Of a stretch of DNA of 64,000 bases, positions 46,291 through 56,079 are shown one piece after another. How positions within the stretch are numbered: position 1 is the first letter of the stretch; every line of letters begins with the position of its first letter. The stretch comes from Ceratotherium simum simum (Eukaryota; Chordata; Mammalia; Perissodactyla; Rhinocerotidae). A program made the position numbers and the translations under genes. The stretch is taken from the NCBI RefSeq assembly GCF_000283155.1, contig NW_004454177.1, forward strand, positions 25,525,248 through 25,589,247, written 5' to 3'. The notes under the pieces were generated by a model. The model made no database searches and was not told the origin of the DNA. It worked only from the letters and a program-made list of their open reading frames with translations.

Positions 46291-46868
46291 GCTCCTAATG
46301 TTGTTGTTAATTTTGCTCTGCAATTTTCTTCTACCCTGCTGGTCTTCTCTTCTTTTAGTCAATTTTGCAGTCTGCCTTTCTCCCCTCATGGAAGGAAAGC
46401 CTGAGCTGAAACAGAGAGAGGAAGAAGTTAGCCTTGGGATTTTAGAAAATGAGACCTCCGGGGAGTGGAAGGTCTTGGGATAAACAACAGAGGATCAAAT
46501 ACTGGAGGGAACTCCATCCCTCCCTCACCTGTCCCATTGGTTTCTCTTCTCATTAACGTTTTAAGAAGGCTACAATAACATCCAGAGCACTGCTAGTTGA
46601 CTGACTCGTTGATACGACCCATGTCCCGAGACTCTGCTCTGAACCTATTGACTTCCTCATATGGAGACCTTTATTCAACATCTCAGGATACAAATAAACT
46701 TCTGAGTTGGAAGCTGGGACTCTTGACATCTAGGGGAACGGTGGTGACACAGAAAATGTGGAAAGATTGCTAACTGTCTCCCCACACCTATTGTCTCTTT
46801 TTTTCTTTTAGGGATAGACACACACACTACCCTCCCAACCCACGCACACAATACACATACCTGCACTC
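46291..46868. other. Unassigned stretch
   Basis: No assigned repeat. A short 'acacacactac' tract lies at about 46820. Confidence 0.35.
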
Positions 46869-46869
46869 A

Positions 46870-47290
46870 GTTTAAGCTGCACACGTGCTTGCCCAGCTAG
46901 AGAACCAGAGACTGCATTTTATAGATTCCCTTATAGCTAGATAAATCCACATGTTTAGGATGTGAGCAGAAATCGTACCATTCTGGGGCTTAAATATGGA
47001 CTTGGAAGATTGGGCACGTACTCCTTCACCCATCTGTCCCTGTCTATGGGCTGTAACATTAACTTTGCAAGACCCAGATTCAGCCCTGTGAGTAGAACAA
47101 CACCTGAGGATAGCAGAGCAATAAGAAGGAAGAAAGCTGGGTCCTTGAAGACTGCATGGTGCAGAGCATCTCCTCCAACTGCGCCACTCACTGCTGGATT
47201 GCTACTGTCTCATTTATTTAGGCCACTGTGATTTTTGGCCTTATTTTTTTAATAGAAACCTAGCTTTTACCCTAAAACAGAAAGAAAAGC
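46870..47290 (+). mobile_element. MaLR-type LTR (donor of the 180-bp inverted copy)
   Basis: 'tatagattcccttatagctag', 'taggatgtgagcagaaatcg', 'gagcaataagaaggaagaaagc', 'tgggtccttgaagactgc' and 'taggccactgtgatttttgg' follow a common mammalian LTR from start to polyadenylation region. Its core, 47050-47229, recurs inverted at 51506-51685. Confidence 0.6.
47050..47229 (+). repeat. Inverted repeat, left arm (180 bp)
   Basis: Aligned with the reverse complement of 51506-51685, this segment runs ungapped over 180 bp with four mismatches, all transitions. Similarity stops sharply at both ends, although the LTR continues on both sides here. That makes this the source copy. Confidence 0.95.
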
Positions 47291-48255
47291 CCACTTCGTT
47301 TGTGCTAAGTAGGAATGAATGGAACCAGCTTGAGGTCTCTTCTAGAGGTACTGACAGGTTATTGGAGGAAAGACACATGGGAACAGAGGAGTCATCTCCT
47401 ACTGGTGAAAAGTGAGAAGACAGGTAACATATTACGGATCCAGAGGGTACTGGCCAGAGTAGGCCTGGGTCGAGTGAGACCCAGTGTCTCTCCCTTTTGC
47501 ACAGTTCTTGGAAAACACCAACAGATTCATGCTGTTCGGGCTTTCTTTTTATTATTCTTCTATTTCTTTTTATTTCATTAGCACTCTTTCTTCAGGCAAA
47601 AGACAGTATAATTAATTCGATATGATGGCAATCTAGGCGTGCCCCATCCCCACACAAGATTATACGATTACACATGGGCTCAAACAGTGTTCTCAAATAA
47701 TGCTAGCTACAGAGCTGAGCCCATCCTTGTTTCACTCTCAGAAAGTAATCAAATTTCCATGTTCTTGTGAAGAAAAAACTGGCTTTGTAGAATGCTGAAG
47801 GTTTTCCATCTAAAACTGGATCTCAGAACAGAATATTGTTGTTGGCCAAGCATGAGAACATGCTCAGTCACAAGAAAATGGGGCATTTCTTGTGTGAAAA
47901 ATGTGTCACACTCTTGATTTCCTTTTTCACCCTCTCCCCCACCCCAGCACTGAGTAGTGTATGATGATACATTTGGCTGGTGGTTATATCTTTGTGCATG
48001 ATGATGTTTTGAGGCTTAAACCAGCTGAATCTAGAGGCAGCCTGCTGGTCTGTGACAAATTTTTGTTTCTTACTGCAAGTGATCTCAAAAGCTTAGCAGT
48101 CAACCTTCTCCATGCAAGTTCTTAAAAGTAAACTGAAACAAAACTTAGAGGGAATAACAAGCGTTCAAAATTTCACTCCCAACCCCTACTTGTCTCTAAA
48201 TTTTGAGCCAGGGGACTAAAACAACTCCCTCACTTGCTGCTTTCTGCACTTACTT
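47291..48255. other. Unassigned interval
   Basis: About 1 kb without a recognised repeat or gene. Confidence 0.35.
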
Positions 48256-48797
48256 AAACAAAAAAAAAACAAACTTTTTTTATTTTGAAACAATTATAAT
48301 TTCACAGTAAGTTGCAAAGACACAGTGATTCTTTGTACTCTTCACATCTGGTTACATCTTCTGTAACTATCTTACAATATCAAAACCAGGAATTGACATT
48401 GGCACAATGTGTGTGTGTAGTTCTGTATCATTTTATCACATGTGACCACAACTGTGATCAAGATATAAGACTATTCCTTTACCACAAAGGCCTCCTTGGA
48501 GCTGCTGCTTTAGAGTTACATCCACTTATCTCCCCCACCTTTCCTAAACCCTGATATCCACTTATCTGTTCTCCATCTCTTTAATTTTGTCACTTCAAGA
48601 ATGTTGTATAAATGGAATCATAGACCATTTACATTTAATGTAATTATTGATATGTTAGGGCTTAACTCTGCCATTTTGTTTTTTGTTTTCTGTTTGTTTC
48701 CTCTATTTTTCATTTCTCAGTTTTCTTTATCCCGCCTTCCTGTGGGTTACTTGAACAGAGTTTAGAATTCCATTTTGATTTATCCAAAGTAGTTTTT

Positions 48798-49039
48798 GTT
48801 TTGTTTTGTTTTTTTGTGAGGAAGATCAGCCCTGAGCTAACATCCATGCCAATCCTCCTGTTTTTGCTGAGGAAGACTGGCACTGAGCTAACATCTGTGC
48901 CAATCTTCCTCCCCTTTATGTGGGACGCTGCCACAGCATGGCCTGACAAGTGGTGTGTTGGTGTGCACCCAGGATCTGAACCCGGGCTGCCAGCAGCAGA
49001 GTGCACACACTTAACTGCTGCACCACAGGGCAGGCCCCC
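48798..49039 (-). mobile_element. ERE-type SINE, antisense, nested in the L1
   Basis: Reverse-complement ERE. The poly-A tail appears as T-rich sequence at 48798-48816, then 'gaggaagatcagccctgagc', 'tgagctaacatctgtgcc', 'acgctgccacagcatgg', an antisense box B 'ggatctgaacc' at 48972-48982, and the head 'acagggcaggcccc'. Near-identical flanks 'tccaaagtagttttt' (48783-48797) and 'tccaaagtgttttt' (49040-49053) are the target duplication with one base difference in length. Confidence 0.93.
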
Positions 49040-49920
49040 TCCAAAGTGTTTTTTGATATATCTGTTTGTACAGATTTTTCAGTGGTGGCTGTAAGCATTA
49101 TATTGTACACATATAACTTGTCACAGCCTACTGATGTCGACATTTTACCAGTTTGAATAAAGTATAGAAATATTACCTGCCTTTAAATCCTTTTCCCCTC
49201 TCTCATTTACAATGTAGTTGTCTTAAATATTTTCTTTACATACATTGAAAACCACATCAAACAATATTACAATTTTTGCTTCAATCATTGAACACAATTT
49301 AGAAAACTCAAGAGAAGAAAGTCTATTGAATTTACTCATATTTTAAATCTTTCTGTTGTTCTTTTCTCTTCCTTCCAGATGTTTGGAGATTCTTCCTTTT
49401 TTTTTTTTTTATCTTTTCTTTTAGTTTCAAAAACTTCCTTTAGCCATTCTTTTAGGTGGATCTGTGGGAAAAAAAATTTTCTTAGATTTTCTTTATCTGA
49501 GAAAGCTGATTTCACCCTCATTTCTGAAGTATATTTTCACTAGATATACAATTCTGGGTTGACAATTTTTTTATTTCAGCATTTGAAAAAAACATTGTGT
49601 CACTTCCTTCCATCACCAATGGTTTCTAATGAGAAATCCATTGCCATTGAAATTATTTTTCCCCTATGGGTTATGTGTCATTTCTCTCTGGGTGCTTTTA
49701 ATACACTTTGCTTGTTTTTATCTTATAGAAGTTTGAGTATGATATGTCTTGATGTGGATTTCTTTTAATTTATTCTATTTGGAGTTTGCTCAGCTTCTTG
49801 AATCTTTAAGTTTACTTCTTTTGCCGAATTTGGGAAATTTTCAGCCATTCTTTCTTTTATTTTTTCAATATTCTAATTTTCCTAAATTAATCTTTCAGGT
49901 TTTTTTATATGAGTTTGGCT

Positions 49921-50040
49921 TTTTAATTTTTTTCCAACTTTATTGAGATAGAATATACAGATAACATTGTGTCACTTTAAGGTGTACAACATGTTGGTTT
50001 GATACACTTATGTATTGCAATATGATTACCACCATAATGC
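49921..50040 (-). mobile_element. Short L1 3' end inserted into L1 ORF1
   Basis: 'caactttattgagatagaat', 'atacagataacattgtgtc', 'aaggtgtacaacatgttgg' and 'atgattaccaccataatg' are the antisense L1MA/B 3' UTR. The L1 ORF1 sequence of the host element continues on both sides. Confidence 0.7.
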
Positions 50041-50071
50041 AGCCATTATTTCTTTGAATACTTTTTCATCC

Positions 50072-50305
50072 TTACCTCTTCTTGCCTTCCTTGTGTCTGA
50101 TGGCACAAATGTTAGATCTTTTGTTATAGTCTCTCAAGTTCCTAAGGACTTGTTTCTTTTCTTCCTGTTGTTCAGACTGGATAATTTCTATTGTCTTATC
50201 TTCAAGTTTATTGGTTCTTTCCTTTGTCCTCCCCATTCTGCTGTTGAGCCCATCCCTTGAGTGTTTAATTTTGGTTATTGTATTTTGCAGTTCTAAAATT
50301 TCCAT
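50072..50305 (-). pseudogene. L1 ORF1 protein remnant
   Basis: A 78-codon antisense frame carries the L1 ORF1p coiled-coil end and start of the RNA-binding domain ('NSRMGRTKERTNKLEDK', 'EIIQSEQQEEKK', 'NKRSNICAI'). ORF1p is an RNA-binding chaperone of L1 particles and normally about 330 residues long. This fragment is cut off by the nested L1 3' end at 50040 and by frameshifts. Confidence 0.8.
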
Positions 50306-50718
50306 TTGGTCTTCTATATATCTTCTCTTCCTTTGCTGAGACTTTCTATTTCTCCATTTGTTTCAAACATGTTCAAAATTGCTCACTGAAGCATTTTTAT
50401 GATGTCTGCTTTAAAATTCTATTCGGATAATTCCAACATCCATGTCACCTTAGCGTTGGTATATGTTGATTAATTTTTCTCATTCAAATTGAGATTTTCC
50501 TGGGTTTTGGTGTGAGGAGTGACTTTTTTATTGAAATCTGGGCATTTTGAGTATTTTGTCAAGAAATTCTGTATTTCATTTAAATCTTTTGCTTTAGCAG
50601 GGCTCTTCTGACACTGCTCTGGCAGGGGATTTGGAGGAGTGCTGCACCATTGCTTCCATGAGGAAGTGAAAGTCCAAGTTCCCATTTGGCCTCCTCTTAC
50701 ACTACACCAGCGGGGACA

Positions 50719-50869
50719 GGTAGGAGTGCCTTGTTACCACTGGGTGGGGTCCCCATGTGGGCTCCACTGATGTCATGGAGTGGAGGATCATTATCACTGG
50801 AAGGATGAAAATCCTGGCTCCCACTCTTCTCTGACACCATGAGCTGGGAGGTGGGTAGGAGTGCCTTGT
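50719..50869 (-). repeat. Repeated subunit in the L1 5' UTR
   Basis: 'ggtaggagtgccttgt' occurs at 50719-50734 and 50854-50869, 135 bp apart, each followed by a related 'ggttcccc'/'ggtcccc' block. This fits repeated units in an L1 5' UTR, the promoter-bearing part of the element. Confidence 0.65.
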
Positions 50870-51329
50870 AGCCAAGTAAACGTGGAAGTCTAGGTTCCCC
50901 ACTTATTCTTTGCTGATAGGAGTGAGGCTGCAGGTTTTTTCCATGGTGTTTGGCTGGAGGAGGATGGTTTTTGTCTAAAAGTTTTCTGTCTTAGTAGGGT
51001 GCCCCATTCCTGGTCCTTTGGTTAGAGACAGCAGGCTTTCCTTGGGGCTTTGGTTGTCTGCTCCCATTGGCATTTCCAGATTGTTGGCTTCTTCAGCTTT
51101 GTGTCTGGGATATACAAGGCAAAAAGAAAACCCAAAAAACTCACTGGCATTTTATACCTCCAATCCAAGGTGCCTAGCCAGTCTGCCTTCTTTGCTCCAC
51201 CTTTGAGTCTTCCTGTGTTTGTTTTATATATAACGTCCAGGGTTTGTAAACGATACTTAGCACGAGGAATCGAGAGAAGTGTGTCTACCCACTCACTTGT
51301 TTTCACTTTCGGTATTTCCATAGCTAGTA

Positions 51330-51840
51330 ATAACGATAATGGCTGCTATGTTTTGAGTTGTATCTACACGGCCAGCACCACGCTAATTCATTTAATTTTC
51401 ACAGTAATGCTACGAGGAAAGTACGAAGTTACTGCTGCCATTTTATACATGAAGAAACACACATGAAGAAACTGAAACTCAGAAATAATCATGTAAACAT
51501 TTAGAACAGTGGCCTAAATAAACGAGACAGTAGCAATCCAACAGTGAGTGGTGCAGTTGGAGGAGATGCTCTGCACCATGCAGTCTTCAAGGACCCAACT
51601 TTCTTCCTTCTTATTGCTCTGCTATCCTCAGGTGTTGTTCTACTCACAGGGCTGAATCTGGGTCTTGCAAAGTTAATGTTACAGCAGTACTAATAAAGGT
51701 TAGGTAATATTGTTATTATTAATTACTTTAGAGTTGTTAACTTGTCTGATGGACCAACTTATAAGTGGAGAATTAGAACTCCGACCCAGAACAGTCTAAG
51801 CTCATGCTTGTAAACTCTGGGCTGTAATTTCTCTCAATTT
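51330..51840. mobile_element. MIR pieces disrupted by the 180-bp copy
   Basis: Left of the insertion, 'attttatacatgaagaaac' and 'gaaactgaaactcagaaata' are antisense MIR. 'catgtaaacatttagaacagtg' (51490-51511) and 'agtactaataaaggttagg' after 51685 are sense MIR/L2-like 3' blocks that would join without the insert. 'ataagtggagaattagaactccgacccag' on the right is antisense MIR head. The order suggests a sense MIR 3' piece within or next to an antisense MIR, later split by the inverted LTR segment. Confidence 0.55.
51506..51685 (-). repeat. Inverted repeat, right arm (180-bp LTR segment copy)
   Basis: Reverse complement of 47050-47229 with four transitions and no indels. It contains only the LTR core: no LTR sequence flanks it. 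It interrupts a MIR. The MIR 'acagtg' at the left junction is shared with the LTR segment, a possible microhomology. Confidence 0.95.
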
Positions 51841-51990
51841 GAGTGTAAACATCTGTATCAAGCAATTCCTGCTGCATCCCAATCTGTATCTTTATCCATC
51901 TCACTATTTCACTGCCACTATTTTCTTCTCTTCACTTTCTCTACAGCTATAGTCCCCAAATTTCTTTCCATTTACAACCTAATAATAAAA
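51841..51990. other. Unassigned short interval
   Basis: Pyrimidine-rich, possibly L2, but not assignable. Confidence 0.3.
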
Positions 51991-51994
51991 TAAC

Positions 51995-52215
51995 CAATAT
52001 GGATGTAATATGTATAGGGCTGACAAAGTCATTTTATATTTATTACATTTAATATTTATTTGAAACCTCATAACAACCTCATAGGCAGGTATTATTATCA
52101 CTCTACTTTAAAATTAAGGTTCAGAGAAATTCAGGGACTGGCTCAAGGTCACATGGTTAGAAAGTTGTTGAGATAGGACACAAGCCCAGTGCTATTTCCA
52201 CCACCCTATGCTGCA
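51995..52215 (-). mobile_element. MIR SINE, antisense
   Basis: 'ggcaggtattattatcactc', 'ttcagagaaattcagggact' and 'ctcaaggtcacatggttaga' are the antisense MIR core. Confidence 0.88.
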
Positions 52216-52555
52216 TCTGTAGCCCACAGCTCACTTTCACATCCTCCAGGTAGCTCTACATGCTCAGAATGTAAAGGCCTTGGGGGAGGGGACAAGGGAG
52301 GGGAATGGCCCAGCAAACAAAGAGGACCCTCTGTACTTATAGATTCTTCCAAGAGCTGTCGATCTATTGAAGATACGTTGGAAATACCGCCACATAATAA
52401 CATGGCTTTCTCTTGTTGCTTGCATCTCCCATGGAGTCAAGTTTTAAGATCTAGTGAGGAATGGAATGGTTGGGTGCGGGGAGGAAAGATAGATGGTTTA
52501 GAAAGAAATTGGTCATGTAGAGGGTTATTGCAATAGATTCTAGTCAATAGAAGAA
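52216..52555. other. Unassigned stretch
   Basis: Slightly GC-rich. The 115-codon frame at 52189-52536 starts inside the MIR and is incidental. Confidence 0.35.
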
Positions 52556-52559
52556 AAAC

Positions 52560-52975
52560 AAACACAGAGATAGTTAAGATGAAGAATAGAGAATCAGAAG
52601 GATATTTAGAAGACATGTTTGATAGATATTGGTGATCAAAATTCAGTGTGGTATGTGTGTGTGTTTGAGAAAGAGAGTTAGAGAAGTGGGGTCATTAATG
52701 ACAGTGACACTGCCTAGGTTTCTGATTTGAAAAACTGGATGGGTCATTTTGTTCAAAATTGAGGTCAAGGAAAAACAGTTTCAAGGAGGATGGAGTAGTG
52801 CATGATAGAAAGCTAAAGACAGGACAAGGAAAATAAAGATTGTATCAAGGTAATTGGATTTGAAAATTAGAAGGTAGGTAATGACTTTAGAAAAATACTT
52901 GCCATAGGTGGAGATAGAAGCGGGCAGAATAGTAGGGTGAGACGGGCAAGTTGAGAAATTATTTGGAAGCGAAGA
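52560..52975 (-). mobile_element. Possible L2 interior, antisense
   Basis: Purine-rich. 'gtgacactgcctaggtttctg' and 'aaactggatgggtcattttg' resemble antisense L2 interior blocks. The family call is tentative. Confidence 0.45.
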
Positions 52976-52984
52976 GAGACTATT

Positions 52985-53150
52985 CATGCAATGACATTGT
53001 GGCATGCTCATGGACTTTGGAATTGGAAGATCCAATTTCAAATTTCAAGTTCTGCTTACTTGCTATGTAGCCTTTGGCAAATTACCTTATCCACCGGAGT
53101 CTATTTCCTAGAAGATAAGCAACAATGTCACAGGATAAAATATGTCATGA
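52985..53150 (+). mobile_element. MIR SINE
   Basis: 'catggactttggaattggaag', 'gttctgcttacttgctatgt' and 'agcctttggcaaattacctt' are MIR head and core. Confidence 0.85.
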
Positions 53151-53514
53151 AACTGAAGCGCTTTTTTTTGCCTCTTTTAAGTGAATCTCCCCGCCCAATG
53201 ACACCTTCCAGTGCAGCTTAACTGGGATTGATTTGACATTTGATCGATTCACGGTTAAATGTGTGAGAGTATATAGAGTTTTCTATAACTCTATTATGGT
53301 TATACATGGAGAGGCTGCACATACACATAACCCTCTTTCCAGGTGGCCCCTGATTGACATTTAAACCATGTCACTCAATAAGTTAATGCACATAATTAGT
53401 ATATACAATGTATTTTCTACTTTGGTACCTCTTAAAAAATCAAAAAAAGCATGCATGATTCTTTCAAAAGATATTGAATTAATGTAATGTCTTTATCTTG
53501 AATTTTCTTTCACA
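53151..53514. other. Unassigned AT-rich stretch
   Basis: No repeat or gene was recognised. Confidence 0.35.
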
Positions 53515-53810
53515 CTAAACATTTATTGAGTACTAACAATGGACCAAACCCTGTGGATATTATGAAATTATTTACTTCAAGTTTATCTTTTGCAGAAATA
53601 TGGGATCCGCTCCCATTTAATTTCAGGTCAAGATACTAGGTAGAGACTACAGTTTGTATTTTTTCTAAACTCCTATTTTAAGTTAATTCGATAATAAAAA
53701 AAATTGCCTCAATTTATTTCTAACCCTCACCACAACCTTGGAAATAGGTTTAATTGTCCCCATTTTAAGAGATGAGAAATATATCTTTTAAAAATGGCAA
53801 AACAAATTTA
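53515..53810 (-). mobile_element. Antisense L2/MIR pieces
   Basis: 'aaacatttattgagtactaac' at the left is an antisense L2 or MIR tail. 'aggtttaattgtccccatttta' and 'agagatgagaaat' at about 53747-53780 are antisense MIR core. The middle is AT-rich and unclear. Confidence 0.5.
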
Positions 53811-55312
53811 AATGTCCATTATAGAGCTAAGCATAGAGGCTATTGAATAACTATGTGATAATTGCTATCCTGTAACAGTGTCTTTAATATCTTAAGATTA
53901 GTAGGGAACTGAGTATGCTCTCATTGCAGGCATGCAAAAAAGCATGAACCAACAGCATGCCGTAAGAATTTCCTGGAATGTCCTATATTTCTGCCCTATT
54001 TCTCCTATCTATTCACTTATTCATCCATTTATTTATTCAGCAATGAGAATAACATAGTCACTATGTTAATTCATGTATCTGTTAGTCCACGTGTAGTATG
54101 ACTACATTTGTGCATTCTGACTGTACTTGCAAGGCTTTGACCTCTGGTTGCCAACATATAACTGCAAACAATAGTTTGCAATAGCATCTAGCAGAGTTGG
54201 GATGGAAGTGGGTCCTAGACCTGAGACGTCCTGGACTCCTTCAAATGATGTGGGTAGTAGAACAAGATCTTTGTTACTGATCAAATCTTAATTCATCAGG
54301 TCTCTAGAATGTCTTACTTTATCGTTAGGATGTCAACTGTTGTCGAGGGCTCTGCCCCCTCTCTTTAGCAGCTCATATTGGGGTACTACCATGGGGTTTA
54401 CCCCTCTGCGATGCCCTGCCAAACCATACTGGAACCTTGAGGCAAAAGGAAAAATCTGTAATACGATCCTGTCTTTATGTTCATCGTGGATTTTGGGGGG
54501 CATTAACCTAGATTTTGAATTTAAGGTGCTCCCTTAAATTTTGTGCCCAAAGCAAGCGCCTCACTTGTCTCACCCTCATCCCCTCCCTGCCCTTCTTCAA
54601 AGGGATTAAGAATGACTTGGGCCACATTAGCACAGAAAATGGGAATGTTCCAAATATGTATTTTTGAACTGACCCTCATACATAGTTTGCATAGGAAACA
54701 AAGTTCAGCTGGGGGTCATTCTTTACTCAATGTGCTCAGCCTTCCGTGCGCTATATTCCCCTCCTATTGGATTTCAAAACTTTCCTTAATCCCTAGAGAT
54801 GGAGCCAGATATTGTCCAGAAGAAATAATGTGAAATGGCCTCACTGGTTTAAACATTGAGAAAATAAATCCAGACAACCAAATATGCAGCGTTGGCTCCT
54901 AGAGGCTGACTAGAAGCAGATCTGCCCACAGATGCGGTCCTAGAAAAGAGGACCTTTCCTAAACCGTCGCCAAAAAGCAACAGAATCCTGAAAAGAGGCC
55001 CTTTCTTGCAAGGTTCATCCATTCCAGAGAACAGCAGGACTAGAGCTGGCTCAAAATCTATTTGCCAGACCTAATTATTGGAAGGATGAAATCTGGATTT
55101 TATAATCGGTGATCAGTTCTCCACAGTAATGGAAAGAGCAGTGGATAAAGGAATTCCATAGACACTCCCAAGTTTGTGCCAGCAATTTTGCTTTTTTTAA
55201 TTCTCTCCTTTTTGTCTAGTTCTTTGTTGGATCTGATGATAGGTAGCAAAAGAAAACTGATTGATTTAGACTTGACCGCCCCAATGTGAAGAAGCCTTTC
55301 CAACATTTCCAC
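53811..55312. other. Unassigned interval
   Basis: About 1.5 kb. 'cccaaagcaagcgcctcacttg' near 54545-54567 resembles a hAT-related pattern, but no ends were found. The 65- and 96-codon frames have no domain features. Confidence 0.35.
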
Positions 55313-55314
55313 CT

Positions 55315-55910
55315 CTCAGTTTCTTACTCTCAGGTCTCAAATCGAAAGCTGAGTCCTTTATGAAGGATTCCTCAATCAACTCCAATCTGAATTACTTTCC
55401 CCTTCCTTGGTGCTCACATAGCACTTTCCTTGGATATGCTAAAACATTTATTTCTGCTTTGGATTATGGTTACGCTTTACCACTTTTTAACAGCTGAACA
55501 CAGGCAATTTGCTTAATTTCTTTACCTCAGTTTTCTTATTTGTAAATGGAAATAACAACTATTTTGCCCGATTATTGTGCAAGACCTGGATTCAAATTAT
55601 GAATCCATAAGTTTCCAATTCTGCCTTGGAGATGTATGTAACTTCTCTACACCAATTTTATTCATCGGTGAAATGAGAATAAAGATTGCATCTCCCACAG
55701 AAGTTCCTATGAAAATTCAAAGAGATAATGCATGGAAAGTAAAAAAATACTAGCTGTTATAATTTTATTGTTGTCATTGTTGTTTTCTTGATTAGACTAT
55801 AAATTCCTGGAAGGAAGAAATCTTGTTCTTGTTCCTCTTCCTATCACCCAGAGATAATCTTAGTTGGTGGTCAATAAGCATTTGTGGGATGCTGAATATT
55901 TTCTGAACTT
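55315..55910 (+). mobile_element. L2 LINE split by MIR sequence
   Basis: 55315-55465 has L2 blocks ('aggattcctcaatcaactcc', 'gctcacatagcactttcctt'). 55785-55910 has the L2 end ('agactataaattcctggaagg', 'tcacccagagataatct', 'gtcaataagcatttgtgg'). Between them (55475-55780) lies MIR sequence, so the MIRs appear to sit inside the L2. Confidence 0.65.
55475..55780 (+). mobile_element. Two MIR copies in tandem inside the L2
   Basis: 'cctcagttttcttatttgta' at about 55526 belongs to the first. 'gcaagacctggattcaaatta', 'tgtaacttctctacaccaat', 'cggtgaaatgagaataaaga' and 'agataatgcatggaaagt' belong to the second. Two head or core copies in the same orientation imply two insertions. Confidence 0.7.
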
Positions 55911-55988
55911 CTACCTCAATTAGTTTATGTTATTTTTAAGGCCTTTACCCTCATCAGCTTTTAATTGGAATTTATTTATGTATCGTAT

Positions 55989-56018
55989 CTTCCCTTCTCT
56001 TTTGCGAGAGAAGGGAAG
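55989..56018. repeat. Perfect 12-bp stem hairpin
   Basis: 'cttcccttctct' (55989-56000) and 'agagaagggaag' (56007-56018) are exact inverted repeats around a 6-nt loop 'tttgcg'. Confidence 0.95.
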
Positions 56019-56062
56019 TTTTTTTTTGTATAAAGTTTTTTTTTGTATAAAGCCTTTATACA
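56017..56062. repeat. Tandem T-run/'gtataaag' unit ending in a second hairpin
   Basis: An 'agtttttttttgtata' unit occurs twice in a row. The second copy runs into 'gtataaag-c-ctttatac', an almost loopless 8-bp inverted repeat. It directly follows the 12-bp hairpin. Confidence 0.85.
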
Positions 56063-56079
56063 AAACAATCACTCAGAAA

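Larger units (their letters stand above)
48260..51340 (-). mobile_element. Antisense L1M/HAL1 LINE, 5' UTR to ORF1 region, with nested insertions
   Basis: Read on the minus strand from right to left: 5' UTR-like sequence (about 51340-50310), ORF1 (about 50305-49750), then further L1-derived sequence to about 48260. ORF1 is clear from the antisense frame at 50072-50305, whose coiled-coil and adjoining part carry 'DGLNSRMGRTKERTNKLEDK' and 'IEIIQSEQQEEKK'. ORF1 is interrupted, and no ORF2 reverse transcriptase core was recognised, which is why HAL1 (half-L1) is considered. An ERE (48798-49039) and an L1 3' end (49921-50040) are inserted in it. Confidence 0.75.

Noticed and set aside
46955..47231. 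Open frames on both strands over the left inverted-repeat arm
   Set aside because: They lie in an LTR and arise by chance. The antisense frame's hydrophobic run mirrors LTR composition and not a membrane protein.
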